From NCBI GenBank assembly GCA_950295325.1, contig OX485803.1:54887554-54951553 (forward strand): DNA of 64,000 nucleotides, read 5' to 3'. The notes beneath the pieces are model-generated. The model was not told the origin of the DNA. It did no database searches and was given only the letters and a program-made list of their open reading frames with translations. A program made the position numbers and the translations under genes. Below are positions 11,103 through 23,240 of the stretch, piece after piece (within the stretch, counting starts at the first letter, position 1; the number at the start of each line of letters is the position of its first letter). Source of the stretch: Polytrichum commune. Its lineage: Eukaryota; Streptophyta; Polytrichopsida; Polytrichales; Polytrichaceae.

Positions 11103-12946
11103 CGGATTCGGTTGAAGGAGGCTCCACACAACTTTGCATGCAAGCACCGACTTCTTGAGCTCCCTAGAATTCATTTCCTTGGTTAATTTTGAAAACATGT
11201 GGGTTGTGGTTGAAGGGGACATGTGACCGGGGTGAGCGGTGCTGCTTCTTACATGATGGTGACTTCATGAAGGAGTAACTCAAGAACGAGTTCAGGTTTC
11301 CAGCTACAAGACTTGACAAAATCACAACCGAGGCGACCCATCAAATGCTAGGAAGGATATGCACGCCATTGAAGCAAAATCGATCCACCTTGCAATAACA
11401 AAACCGGGCAAACAAGGCCGTGTACTGATTGAATCAAACAAATGCTCAAACGCTAGCAATATTGTACTAAAAAATCATGGCATTGGGCTTGACTTATCAA
11501 ATGCTAGCCAAGTTAGCAAGAGAACTAGAGAATTGTTGTTGAGCATTTTACAAACATGAGCTGGAACTGCTTTAGTAGTGTGCTATGAAGTATTATATCA
11601 CATGCTACTTTCCCACCTTTCTGCATGTTTTGGCTTTATCCATGTGTTCATGATGTCATAAAACACTCAACGACATTTCCCAATTATGTGGCGTTGAGAG
11701 CAGAGTACAGTCCAGTGTATAAATGTTTCCGCCGAAATTGCCCGACGTCCCTTCACTAGTGATAAAATTGATAGAACCTAAAATAGAGGAAACACCCAAT
11801 AAACGAAGACTGAAAACGGCTTTCTCTCGTGATTCAATAAGAATTTGAATCGGCAAAGCACCTCGTTGTCAAAGGCGCATTAAAATAAGTTTTCAAGCGA
11901 AATAAAAACGAAAAAGACAAGGATCTTGCACGAATAAATTCTCATCCCAGACAATGGTTGTATACACCTATGTCCTTCTGCCTTTTGCGGCCTTTTTCGA
12001 TAACTCGGAAGTTTGGTATACCTCCTCCACTTACGTTTGTGACCTCTGGCCTCACCTGTGTCTCAAAGACACGGTCGGGGCACAGCCAAGGATATTTTTG
12101 GCTACGTCCAGTATGCCCATCGATTGTCCATCGATTGTTCTGCAGTCGACAACAACATGAAGATTGCCAACCCCCCTGACTGCTCCATTACTCCGGCGGT
12201 CGCAGATCACACTCCACATCCACGGTCTCCATCTTTGCAGGCGGATGATGCAAAGATGATAGAGGACAAGTATACTTTCCATAATCATGCCTATTCTAAA
12301 GTAGGGGTTATTAAACCGGGAACTTACTCTAGATCTCTATCAAGGGGTGCCCCACGTCCCAAACATCAAGGACTCGGTTGCGCAGGATGCACTGCAGTTC
12401 ATAGTTTAGGGATTGACCATTGTCATAAACATGACGGTGACAAAAATGGCAAAGGTCCCCATAAGCGTCTTCATCGTTAATCACATTGTTGCATTCTATT
12501 TGTTAGAATTTATTATTGCATAGCTACTATCATGCTCTCCACATTATTCGTGGCGGCCGTCATTCTTATGACCTTATTTGCCAATATCTATTTTAATGTC
12601 CCTTACATCCACTAAATGGTTCACGTGGTCTCTGGTGTATTTATAATTACGGCACTCGGCATTCAGCCTCATGTTTGTTCTTAATATATCTACATTGGAT
12701 TGGCATATGTTCATGACTAACTTAAGTAATTGCTGCATTGCATTTTCAGTTCTTAATCATGTTGCTATCATGAGTCCGCTTATTATTCCACTACTAATCC
12801 AAGTCTCCGCCGTCTTTCATAGATTCCATCTTGCCATGCCCTTCTAACCACATCACTATATACACCGCCCCACTTTCTGCTCAGCTTAAGTCCATTGCCC
12901 ATATGGCCACTCCCTTCTGTGTGCTCGCATTTACAATCCTTCTACA
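11103..12946. other. Upstream region of the MULE-like gene, no clear gene
   Basis: Several short frames exist (for example 140 codons at 12058-12480), but none has recognisable content. The last part, near 12850-12946, is pyrimidine-rich and leads into the ATG at 12947, so it may be its 5' UTR. Confidence 0.4.
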
Positions 12947-15900
12947 ATGGCCACCATCCGAGCACTGCACCATTCCATCCCTCTTATGATCCCTCTAGGA
13001 GATGATGGTCTAGCCAAAGTCGCGGAGTCGTTCCTTAGTCTGAGGTTTAGATTCCACCCAGACTCAATTCATGTCGAGGAAGAGGTCTTTGATGACAACG
13101 GTGACTTGAGTCACACTGTCCTTCAGATGTCCTTTCGCATTGACGATGGAAGGGTTTGGTTCTTGCTCCCTGCAAAGTACAAGGCCATAGGCGTCACCGA
13201 GTCGGAGATGGCCACCACAACTGTGTTGCTAACACCAGGCGTGTCCCTCACCTCCACCACGCAGGCTCCTCTTCTGGCGACGGTCAAGAAGGAGCCCGGC
13301 ATCCAAGAGGTTACCTTGCTCAGCGATGACTCTGATGATGATGTGCCACCTGCCTCAGACATTACCCCACCTCCATCGCAGGATCAGCCCTTCATCAATC
13401 CTCTCAGGATTCCACACTCGCCTACTGTGAGTCAACCACCTACTTCCAGACCCCCAGTTCACCCAGGTGTCTCCATAGATCGTCCCAGTGTTGTCCAGCA
13501 ATTGAAGTTGCTTGCAACCCGACCAGGGTCCAAGAACATCCTCAAGAGTATTGATTATGAATCCGTTAGGCATGAGAAGGTTGACTTCCTCCCCTCTGTT
13601 TTTGACGGCGACGTCATCTTTGAGTTTCCTCCTCTCGGAGCTGATGCTCCCCATTCCCATGCTAGACTCATGTTTGGTATGGACAAGCGTTTCGACGGTC
13701 ATGCTTGGTGTAGGACAAAGACCTCTAACATTACTAATGATCTCGGCTTGACCTTCCGGTTTTCATCTTGTGTTGGCCATCTCTGCTGTCATAACGAGGG
13801 ATGTGATTATCTCAACCGCCCCAATCGAGCCACTGACGTCAACGAGACCGAATGGGAAGGCTGTACCCCCTCACCCTTCACCGCAGATGCTGATCCCCCA
13901 GCTGGGTCATCTCTCGTTTGTAAGGTCTGTAAGACACCACCCTATTGTCTTGATATTTGCCAGGCTAAGATGTACTATGTTCTTGGCAGAGGTGACATGA
14001 CTCGTGCATGCATCCATATGGGTCATCACCATCACCCCGTTTCGCAAAGTGTCTGTAGAGAGTCTAAGGTCGAAATTCATGATCTCATTGGTAGAGAGGT
14101 TGAGCGGACTCCCACCGCCACCAACTCTGCCATTGCATTGGCTGCAAGTAAAGAGTTCCTGGCCAAGTATCTTCTACGCACGGGATCTGATCCCAATAAA
14201 GTTATGGACCTCGAGTCCATGAAGTTTGTCATGGACAAGTACCAACACCTCAGCACCCCGAGTATTCGAAACACTGTCACTTCCTTCAAGCGCATTGGCC
14301 GAGGGGGGATCATTGACAGCATCACCGGACTTAGAGGTCATAGCAGTTGGCCCTATGTGCAAGAAAACAAATTCTCAGGCCAAGGAAAGCTGTTGGAGAA
14401 AATCTACGTCTTCAAGATGTCCGAGGTGGGCCCTGGGTCTGGAGTGGACCTTGTTAGGAGAATGCAACCACACGGTGATTTGCAGGATGCTTGGGTCATG
14501 TTTGACCATGTCAAGCGTGTCAAGGGGTGGACGACCATGGCTTGCCATGTCTATGACTCGGCCTACTGCCGGGTTATGACTATTGCAGTTTGTGATATGC
14601 AGTCTGAGGATGTCGCGGCGCAGAGCCTTCTATGGCATGGGCTCAATGAAGTTATGCTCAAACATGGCATTGCTAAAGTTAACTTCAAAGGGTTCATGGC
14701 GGACAGTGCACAAGCCAATTGGAATGCAGTTAGGATTATCTATGGCAACGGTGATCCCAAGGTTCCTATGGAGTCTCGGGAGAGGACATGTCTATTGCAT
14801 TGGACAGTGTCTATGGAGCGCCACACCGCCACCCACATCAAGCCCGACCTCCAACAGCAACACAAGTTGTTATGCAAGCAGTACAAGGATGCCAAGACTC
14901 CCGAGCAGCCCGAGTCCCGTTATCTTGCCATCCGGGCTTGGTGGCTATCCTCTGGACCTGCATCCGAGGAAGGAATCAAGGACCTTGATACATGGCTTGC
15001 ATTCTGGCACTTTCGTTACCGTCAATGGGGTGGTTTCATGCAACTAGTGAGTACCCACCCACAGTGTGTGTTTCGCTTTTTGGTCTGAATTGTTTTTTGG
15101 ATTTTGTTTTGTTTTTGTGGGTTTTTTTGTTTGTGGGTTTTTTTGTTTGTGGGTGTCAGTTTAGGATTTTAGCCTGTTTTTGTACAAAGCGTTCTCACTA
15201 CATTTTCTTGATTTCTCTCAGAATTTCACAGATTCTGAGTTGGCACTGATGCCATCTTGCAACCTCTCCGAGACAGTCCATAACAAATGGCTTCAGCAGT
15301 CTGGAAACCGTGGCTCTGATCTGTATGTTGTGACCGTCGATGATTTTGTGAGGGCGTTCATGCAATGTACGAACTACTACGCCTACTTGAAGGGTGATCG
15401 CTCTGGTACTGGCCCAGGAAAGGAAGAACTCCGCCTTCGTGCTGCACAACGATCCGGTGACGCCAAGAGAATTGTTGCAGCACTCGAGCACATGCCTGGA
15501 GCAGAGCATTGGTGCACCCGCAAACCCCAACTCGAAGGAGAGGAGGTCTTTGGCACCACCAAGCGCAAACTTGATATGCCCCTTGGTTCTGATCATGATT
15601 CACATAGACCCGACAAGGTTAGCTTCTCTCATCCACGAGTGAGCACTAGGTCAACCAAGGCACGTACTGATTCCTCCACACCATCAGACCTGCCCCTAGC
15701 ACAATCACCCGAGAAATCGATTCCACAACGGGTCACCCACGTCAATAACATTCAGGAGACCCACTGCGATGTCTCCAAGTGGCACATTTCTAGACTGCCC
15801 AAGACTTCCGCCAAGGCCTGCTTCGCCATGCAAGCTCGCACAAAGACCAAGTGCACCCAGAAGATCGTTCGGCATGGTAAAAGTACTCCAGCTCCTACGT

Positions 15901-16631
15901 ACACCGGCTACATGCGCGACTACAAGAAGAACAAGGAATTCTTGACACAATTCTTCTTCTGCAACGACGACATTGAAAGATGTGTCAAAGGCACCAGGAG
16001 GAAGTGGGTGCAGCACCGTCCGGATGTCCCGGACGTCTGGCCTGTCCTCACTGGGACAAACCTCACTCTCCAGGAGGTTCTGGCCCTTGAAGAAGGGGGA
16101 TTCCAACTTCAGCAGCGTCAAGATGTGTCACCCGGAAGACTCTTCGGCGACTCCTCCAATGTTGCCTCATCCATGGCCGAACTCCCTACCCCGGCCCACG
16201 CCGATCAATACCCTACGCTGAGGTTTGGAAAAAAGATCCGACGCAGTAACAACGGACCATGCGTCCAACAACGCAACAAGTGGGAGTCAGCCCTCAACGT
16301 CGACGGACAAATCACCTCCGTCACAATGATACCTCATCCAGGGATCGGGTGCATCATTCTCTTCTAGTCCCGAAAGAAGGCTAAGGTTGAAGAGTACCGT
16401 ATCACTATCAGCACCTTCCCGTCGTGCACCTGCCCGGATTTCGTGGAGATGTCAGCAAGAGCACTTGGGAAGCGGCGCACTTGGGTGAACTGCAAGCACT
16501 TGTACTTCATCTTCCGTGTGACCTACAACTTGGATCAATACGAAGACACTTTCATCCATGCTCCGAGTTTTAGTTTCAATGAAGTGAAGCACCTCCTCGA
16601 AAGTGGCATCATGAAGCATGTGGGACCTTAA
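12947..16631 (+). pseudogene. MULE-like transposase gene with SWIM finger, one in-frame stop
   Basis: Exon 1 is 12947-15046 (700 codons). A 175-bp intron with GTGAGT donor and CTCTCAG acceptor ends at 15221, and exon 2 begins at 15222 in the same phase. The protein has a Ser/Asp-rich stretch near residue 125, Cys-rich segments near 275-330, and a MULE-type core with FMADSAQ (Asp 586) and a CLLH motif (Cys 615, His 618). The frame stops at TAG 16365-16367 after 1081 codons. It then stays open in the same frame for 87 codons to 16629-16631, and that tail contains a full SWIM zinc finger (CxC at 16425-16433, CxH at 16491-16499). I infer a nonsense mutation in a recently active gene. A cryptic intron ending at CTTCTAG is possible but I found no matching in-phase donor. 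Confidence 0.8.
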
Positions 16632-17643
16632 CGTGGATACCTATAGGAGCTAGGCTGCCCCCCTTATTTATAATTTGTCGCTAAATATTATTGCGTTGAG
16701 TATACTATAGTATGAGTGCACGTATTCCGAAAATATCGCTGATATTTCAGACCTATCATTATCTACATGATGTGAATTGTAATCGTTTTTAAATATCTAT
16801 ACAGGTTTCTAAATATTTATGGGTCTCTCCTTCCAACAGTAGTTTTAGATGTTATTGAATGGTACGAGTTTTGCTACTTTGCTTGAATGCTTTAATGCTT
16901 TAATTTTATGACTTAGAATTTTCTCTTACGTTGTGACCATAGCCTATGATTAAGCGGCTCTCACCATAATATGGACAGTCAAAAGTTCCCTGGTTTAAGT
17001 AAATCATGTGAACTAGTCTCTCTGAAAGGTACCCTAAAACCAAGTCTCTGTCCTTAAATCCCTCAAAATTTCCACGGAAATAGGTCCATCATTTTTACTT
17101 TAAAAAGAGGTCCCACGATTTTTTCTATTTATGGATTCTAAATTTGGAAATTTTATTACTATAATTGGAAAGCGTTGACTTTTTTCTGCTCACCGCTCAC
17201 ACGGTAGCGTCGTTGATGGTAGAGGTGCATCGGGCGGCACATTTACAGCAGGAGAGCGAGCAGGCAGAAAGACATCCCTATCTGGCGAAGGACTGCGAGT
17301 TGCAATTGGTGTTACGCGAATGGGGTGGGGAGGAGGTCCTTCGCAGCCAACACTCGGTGGATGCGCAGCTCGTGCTGAGTTCAGGGCGGGCCGATCTCCA
17401 CCAACACTCTGCCGCTGTGTTGAGGGTTTCGTTTTATGTGGTTTCTCCGAAAAACTTGGTATTCCTCCGCCATCTCGGCATGAAAACGTTTGTTGGTTCG
17501 GGGAGGGGCTGCTTCATGCTCGTCGTCGTCTTGGATGTTGACGAAGGCTGGTGGCGCGGGCGCGGCGGTATTAGGCCTACGAGGGAGTAACGTCCTTGGT
17601 TTAGGGTGCGGCCGACATTCTGTTGCTGGGGCTGGGCAAGCCT
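16632..17643. other. No clear gene
   Basis: The 3' flank of the MULE-like gene, AT-rich to about 17160, then more GC-rich. A 141-codon plus-strand frame at 17165-17590 overlaps a minus-strand frame that continues the Cys/His protein at 17644-18219. Neither is recognisable. Confidence 0.4.
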
Positions 17644-18219
17644 TCAAGGTCTTGAGTGTGGGCTCCATAAACCGGCGCTCCTGCACTCTCGCTCCGGGGG
17701 GAGGTAAACGACATGTTTCAATTCGGGGTTGAGATCCAACCAGACTGCATTATCATGGAGGTTGTCCCACACTTCACCATTAGCACGTTGCAAAGTAACC
17801 TTCAGATCCTTACCTTGTTTCGCGGTCTTTAAATTGGGGTAGACAGGGAGCTCCCACCTTGAGCCGTTTGAATCAGCGGGTCCACATGTACAACCTGCGA
17901 CGCGGTGATCGGTGAGCCGTAACTTGTTGGGAAAAGATCCTCTGCAGTACAAACACAACCAATCATCCCTGGCCTTTCCGACATCCCGTGAGCGGTTGCG
18001 GGTGCACTCCAGCTTCAACTCGATATACACACGCCTCCTCACGTGTTGCTCCACCGACCCGGTAGAGTCCCTGTTGACGTAGTATGTCACCTCGTCCTTT
18101 TTTGGTGCGGGCGCTCGTGGCCGGCGGTCCATATTTTGCAAACGGCAATGCAAATCAATGGCCATAAACAAAGTAGCCATGCCCGCCATAGGCCACAAAG
18201 CGATTACACACAAATGCAC
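17644..18219 (-). CDS. Hypothetical protein with a Cys/His zinc-finger-like motif
   Basis: A 191-codon frame, first in-frame start codon at the 18219 end, although an inner Met (MDRRPRAPAPKK) looks a better start. It contains LCLYCRGSFPNKLRLTDHRV, which has C2H2-like spacing of two Cys and a His, followed by Cys-Thr-Cys. The end of this frame overlaps a second minus-strand frame (17381-17686), so a frameshift or an unseen splice may join them. I do not recognise the family. It lies beside gene fragments and could itself be part of a transposon or a captured fragment. Confidence 0.35.
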   Translation of the reverse strand: MHLCVIALWPMAGMATLFMAIDLHCRLQNMDRRPRAPAPKKDEVTYYVNRDSTGSVEQHVRRRVYIELKLECTRNRSRDVGKARDDWLCLYCRGSFPNKLRLTDHRVAGCTCGPADSNGSRWELPVYPNLKTAKQGKDLKVTLQRANGEVWDNLHDNAVWLDLNPELKHVVYLPPERECRSAGLWSPHSRP

Positions 18220-18961
18220 TCTGCCCTGTCACAACTAAGGAGAAAATAGAATAAAAATGCAGCAAGAAGATTATAACATGCGACACATTACACTAACACT
18301 ATATGTTTCAAACAAAGACTGAATTTTCCCGTCTCCACATGGCCCTGAATCAATATATTCACATTGAGCACAAATATATACAACAACAACACATGAAGTC
18401 ATATTTATCTGTTGGCTTACAAACAATCCAGTAATGGGCTATGCCAATATAAGAAAATTATAACAAGGTACTACAATATACTTTGTATCCATCCAAGGAA
18501 ATGCAAGTGACACATCCATCCATCTCATTACGTTGTAACTTTCATGCACTGCTTGACAACATTAAAGTGCTAAGTTGACGCAAATTTGTAGCAGATAAAC
18601 CTGAAAATTTTGAGGAAGGATTGAATCAGCTCTATGAGATGTCCAATGGCTAAATCACCATTCTTATGTGCCACAATCTGATGTAATTCCAGCCTGAGGT
18701 AACTCGGAACCATGCAAGGAAAGTTCTCAAGCACGTCATTGATAGTTTGTGTACCAGCATTGCCATGCATATATGAATAAAAAAATTCAGGCTTCCTGTA
18801 CTCTTGGATCAGGGAAAGCATGTCAGTCCATAATCATATGTCTTGCAGGAATTTGAACAATTGAATGTTCATGGTTCTTGAAAGAGGACAATGCAGGCCA
18901 AATGTAGAACATACTAGAATTTTTTCAAATTAATGAGCAAAAGACAAAATAAGTATATAAC

Positions 18962-19556
18962 CTTTTCAACACAGATTATATAGGGCACAATATCACTGGC
19001 AGAGACACGATGGCCATTCTGCTTCCGCCTCAAAGCAACCTGATTGCAACAAACATAGTCACAACATATTTTAGAGGACCAACCTTCCAGAGTAAGATTG
19101 CTGAATAACAAAGGTAAGATATTTCACTCGGTTTGCTCAGGAAGCACCTGAGATGTAACCAGTATAACACCTTTGTCTTCATTTAATTTGGTTTCAGACA
19201 AATGACACAAGGACACAAGAGAAAGCTCAACACTAAAATGATTACTTCAAATGACATGAAAAATGAAGCGAGAGAGACCTGGACATGGGGTTGATTCTTT
19301 GCATCTGGATAGTCTTCAGGCTGTTTTGTAAGGGACTTGGTGATCACATACTTGTTAAGTTCTATTTGCCCATTCCGCATCTCTTCTTGTAACTACAGAC
19401 CACGAAAAAAAGTGAACTTCAACATGGAAGAGAATACGAGATTATGGGAGAAAACAACCTTTTCAACGCAAATTACCTCTTTATACACTAGAGATTGTAT
19501 AATCAGGAAGTGACTTGCCTTCCGTAACTGAGAGTGTATGGCCTCTACCACTTCAA
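18962..19556 (-). pseudogene. DNA polymerase alpha catalytic subunit, three-exon fragment
   Basis: Three consecutive exons of the family-B replicative polymerase are preserved with their splice sites and in phase. The first ends at 19519 (EVVEAIHSQLRK). The second is 19279-19392 (38 codons, containing ITKSLTKQPEDYPDAKNQPH). The third is 18962-19039 (26 codons, containing SASDIVPYIICVEK). These map near the C-terminal end of the polymerase core, in the thumb region. The first intron uses a GC donor (AAG then gcaagt). The remaining polymerase gene is not found on either side. Neighbouring exon-like frames at about 19620-19740 (IFDDALIADRDAFLETIPRP) and 18570-18821 do not fit this polymerase as I know it. 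I read the block as a captured gene fragment in a chimeric stretch. Confidence 0.75.
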
Positions 19557-20010
19557 GATTGACTACTTATCAAACTTCTACCTCAATCATTCATATTAAA
19601 AAGTGACATAGAAAAAATGTTCACTTACAGAAAAGAGTCAGTGGTCGAGGTATAGTCTCAAGGAAAGCATCCCGATCAGCAATCAATGCATCATCAAATA
19701 TCTCTTGCACATTACAAACTTGAGCACACATCCTGCAGATGCCTCTTTGTCTACCAGCACAAACCTACATATGTAGCCTGTCTAGTGTAGAACCTTATAT
19801 TGAAGAATTTTAGACCTTGTTGATTTCACATAAATTCCGGTAAACCTTACATTTTGTCTCTTGTGATGATTTGAAAGAATGACAGCTGACTTGCTGAGAG
19901 AGTGGCTTTCTCAAGGTATGAGAGCAAACAAAAGTCACCTTCATTTTGGCAGGCAAATCAGCTGTTGGATTCCCCGGGCCTCCATCATGTAGGGCAAACC
20001 ATGAATGCAC

Positions 20011-20029
20011 AAACCCTAAACCCTAAACC
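20011..20029. repeat. Short interstitial telomere-like motif
   Basis: AAACCCTAAACCCTAAACC, about two and a half plant-type TTTAGGG units. The length matches a promoter telo-box cluster rather than a telomere. Confidence 0.7.
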
Positions 20030-21101
20030 AGCGGATCGCAGAAAAACTAGCCGTGTCCAACACATTGAAAATTAGGGCTAATATAGAAGCGATTGCTAAG
20101 CGAGACCCTAGCGGACGGGAAGGAGAGCTTTGAGAACAAAAAAACAAATAAATGAGGTGTACATCCACATTGGAGATATTAAAACTTCCAAATTTATCGC
20201 AACAACCGCGTACCATCAAAACACAACGACTTAATCACCACACCCGAACCGACCAAGGATTCCAGCTTCTTGAGGATCTTGTCACATGTATAAAATGGGA
20301 CGCCTAGTGGCTCATGTCAGACAGAGAGAAACAAATAGATATATGCATCAAGATTGATGTTCAAGAAATTACTGTGCAAAATGCACACGGATCGGAGTGG
20401 TTCTGCAAAAAGAATTCTCTAGATACCGATGTTCAATGCTCTTCTCTACAATGCTCTTCTTTACCCTTACACAAAAACTTCAGCTAAACCAACAACCCTA
20501 AACCAATAGGCTTGTTGTGACTACTTCTTCTCCATGCGAAGTTGGATTTACATTTAATAACACTACAAATGGTAGCACAACTTGTTACATAGAAGACAAT
20601 CCATTTTGGCGGAAATCTACACTCTTTGCTAAATGCCTAGGTTACGATCAATGAGAGGCATGGTTACGATCCCTTCAGCGCATCATTGTTGCAATCGCAT
20701 CACTTCATGCAAGACAGTCCATTGCGGCAGAAATCCAGAGTGTGCAGGTTATAATGATTCAGCAACCATGGTTGGATGGAGGTCTTCCAAAGGGGCACCC
20801 CAAAACACAGTCCCCGAGGGTGATTAGGTTACCTCGGTGGGTGGATACCGGCCATGGACCACATGGTCCTCATGGCATGGGGATGCCATGATGGAAGGTG
20901 ATGTGATGTGAAGCTGGGCAAGGGCAGCTTGGTGTGCCATGGTGTCGTTACGGCCCGGGCCAGCAGAGGCTCTGCTGCAGGCAGGCCAGGACCCGACCCC
21001 CGAGGGGCTGACCCACTGCCATGCCTCGATTTCAGCACAACATTTAACACCATTGGGTTTGGTAATGTTAGGGTCCACCGGCATTGATGACTAGACATTC
21101 C
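20030..21101. other. No clear gene
   Basis: Long minus-strand frames here (for example 20829-21491) have no recognisable content and run into the LINE 3' UTR. Confidence 0.4.
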
Positions 21102-21140
21102 AGATAGATAGAAACTCCGGTCCCATTTTAGGGGCCGGCG
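21102..21140 (-). repeat. LINE 3' terminus: stem-loop and short tandem tail
   Basis: On the plus strand a tail of AGATAGATAGAA (21102-21113) is followed by a G/C-rich stem (CTCCGG paired with GCCGG across 21115-21140). The second copy at 63636-63673 has the same plan with a GAA-repeat tail, so the stem-loop marks the true 3' end and this family does not use poly(A). Confidence 0.75.
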
Positions 21141-21329
21141 TGAATAGAGTGTCCGTTCGTAATGCCAACAACCCGATGCCCACAGGACATGGGGAAGCTG
21201 GGACAAAACTACTCTCCTCTTTCGAGGATGGACACTATAGTAACCGAGAAACAAATAACATGGGCTGATCATGGCCCACGGGGGTGCATGCCTTTTAAGT
21301 ATAATTAGTGTTTTTGTAATGAGAGTGAA

Positions 21330-21442
21330 CACCAAGTCATGATTCCTCGGTTGGTTGTGGGAGGATGTTTGAGTTAAGACGTTCCGGGTTCGATTCCAGT
21401 CGAGTCCGTATGATCGTCTAAAATGTAAGACGTGACTTGGTG
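21330..21442 (+). mobile_element. tRNA-like / SINE-like insertion in the LINE 3' UTR
   Basis: Contains a consensus RNA polymerase III B box, GGTTCGATTCC, at 21387-21397, and an A-box-like CGGTTGGTTGTGGGAGG about 30 bp upstream. The segment is closed by inverted 12-mers CACCAAGTCATG (21330-21341) and CGTGACTTGGTG (21431-21442). The homologous 3' UTR of the second LINE copy lacks about 200 bp at this place, supporting an insertion. Exact ends and target duplication are not resolved. Confidence 0.5.
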
Positions 21443-21544
21443 CTGCAAGTGAGTAAAAGGCAGGAAATTTGTACCAACCAACCGGCACCAATCCCTTATT
21501 CTGAGCTGTAAATAGATATTAAATATTATGTAAGTTTTTGGGTT

Positions 21545-22255
21545 TTATGGAGGGTCTAAGTTTTGGGGGAGCGGTTGGTGGTTTTCAATTCTCCTCTTAT
21601 GGAGGAGGATGGACATGGCATATTGTATTGCAATGGTATTAATATTTTTAAAGGTATTTTTGATGGTAACCATGGGTATTTTGAGATTTTCTTCTAGTAT
21701 TTTCATAGATGGGATGTGGGCCGTAGCTCGGGCCCCAGCTGTGATGACAATAAGTGGTTCGATTTTCCATCCTCTGGAAGCGATACTATCAATCAATGGT
21801 TTGTATTTGTTGTTTTTTGCTTCTATTGCTTCTGGGGAGAATCTGTCGTTACAATATGTGAATTCAATAAATTGTATGGTGAGGTTAGGGTCAATGTCAA
21901 TGGGAGGGTCATTTTGATATGGTAATCCTTTAACGCAGAGTATATCAGGTCGAAATCTTGCGTTGCAATGACATCTTTGTGTGTTATATGTGCAGGGGAG
22001 TAGCCAATTGGGGACAATATTTTCTTGGGAATTATTATTGAAGGTACCGGCATTCATGAGAGTAAAACATCGGGATTTTTCGGACGAGATTAGGAGCTTC
22101 CTAATTTCTCCGACTGCTTTGTTATGTCTTTTAATTCGTAGTGAGTGTATATGTTGTTGGTTACATTTCAGTAGTACATGTAGCCAAGTGTCTGGATCAT
22201 TTGAATTGCATATAGGGCACGTGATAGAGGGGTACCTCTGGTGACCGAAGAACAT
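21545..22255 (-). pseudogene. LINE ORF2 C-terminus: CCHC-like finger and restriction-like endonuclease candidate
   Basis: 236 codons continuing the RNase H frame after a single TAA at 22256-22258. It starts with CPICNSNDPDTWLHVLLKC (C-x2-C-x9-H-x4-C), the finger usually found near LINE C-termini. Then come RPDI (21941-21952) and, about 25 residues later, IEFTYCND (21846-21869), followed by a GW...P-I-V-I segment. This spacing resembles the PD-x-(D/E) core of the restriction-like endonuclease of R2-type LINEs, although the usual Lys after the acidic residue is Thr here. The last 40 residues are conserved in the second copy (63878-64000). Confidence 0.65.
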
Positions 22256-23218
22256 TTATTTTCTAGCATTACCCATGTATGTTCCTGTGCGGAATTTAAT
22301 AAGGCATGATTTTTGTTTGTCTGTGATTAAGGGATTTGTCCAGAATTCGTTGGACAGTTCTTTGTCAATGTCTATATTTTCTGTCCATTTACACGTGTTG
22401 GGGGTTTGTGTGGCCATGATTGCTATATTGGTTTCCCTATCATATTTTTTAATTTGTTTTTCTAAGAATCTTACTGGGCCTTTGTCTGGGACGTCTGCCA
22501 TCGAGGCCCATACGTCCTTTTGATAATAGCACGGGGTGGCGTGGGCATGTTCGTATGGGTGGATGGCAATTCTGTGTTCTAATTCTAACCCGTCTTTTGC
22601 TAGTTTATCCGCTTTTTTATTACCGTCAATGTTGACGTGTGCTCTGACTTTGTATAGTGTGATTGGCTGTGTACGGTCTTGAAGGATTTTTACCATGGAG
22701 TTGAGTGTGGTTTGGTCTGGGTGACTATTATGGAGAGTGGGGTGTTTAATTTGTGTGTTGAGTAGGTATAATACGTTTAGACTGTCTGTGAATATAAATG
22801 CGGGTTCATTAGGGAATTGTGTATTGATGATTCTTAGTGTTTTGTGTATAGCCATCATTTATGCACGTAGTATGTTTTGATGCCCATGGAGTCTTTTGGC
22901 GATATTTAAGCCTTTGGGGCTATAGATATCGTATCCAGCTCTTTCTCTTCTCCATACCCCAGGGGCAATTTCTTTGGGTTTTATAAAGGATCCGTCCGTG
23001 TAGTAGCTAAATTGGGGGTGGAATTTTAGCGGTAAGTTAGTTTGGTAGTTTGGAAGTTGTGGGGTGGGGATATTATTGTGTAGGGGTGTGTTTGGGTAGT
23101 TTGATTTAGCCCATTTTTTACTAGGGTTAACGGTGATGTTCGGAGGGGTGGGTGGTGCAATTTGAGTGTGGCTTTGTAGTATTTGGAGGTTATTTGCTGT
23201 GTCATTTATTAACTTCAT
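22256..23218 (-). pseudogene. LINE RNase H domain, with its catalytic Glu codon turned into a stop
   Basis: One frame with one interruption. The first part holds YYTDGSF (catalytic Asp codon at 22994-22996), the second FTDSLNVLYLL and VNIDGNKKADKLAK, together the RNase H fold. The interruption is TAA at 22859-22861, precisely where the second acidic residue (usually Glu before a short helix) is expected, so GAA to TAA is the simplest explanation. A frameshift near 23219-23241 separates it from the preceding domain. Confidence 0.8.
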
Positions 23219-23240
23219 TTGTTCGTAGGTACCTATGTTA

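Noticed and set aside
12058-12480. 140-codon plus-strand frame upstream of the MULE-like gene
   Set aside because: His/Lys-rich end but no known domain and overlapping frames on both strands. Not enough to call a gene.
17165-17590. 141-codon plus-strand frame
   Set aside because: Overlaps a minus-strand frame that continues the Cys/His protein, and has no motif of its own.
20011-20029. Telomere
   Set aside because: Only two and a half units inside a gene-bearing region.
20829-21491. 220-codon minus-strand frame
   Set aside because: Runs through the LINE 3' UTR and the tRNA-like insertion, so it is not a protein gene.
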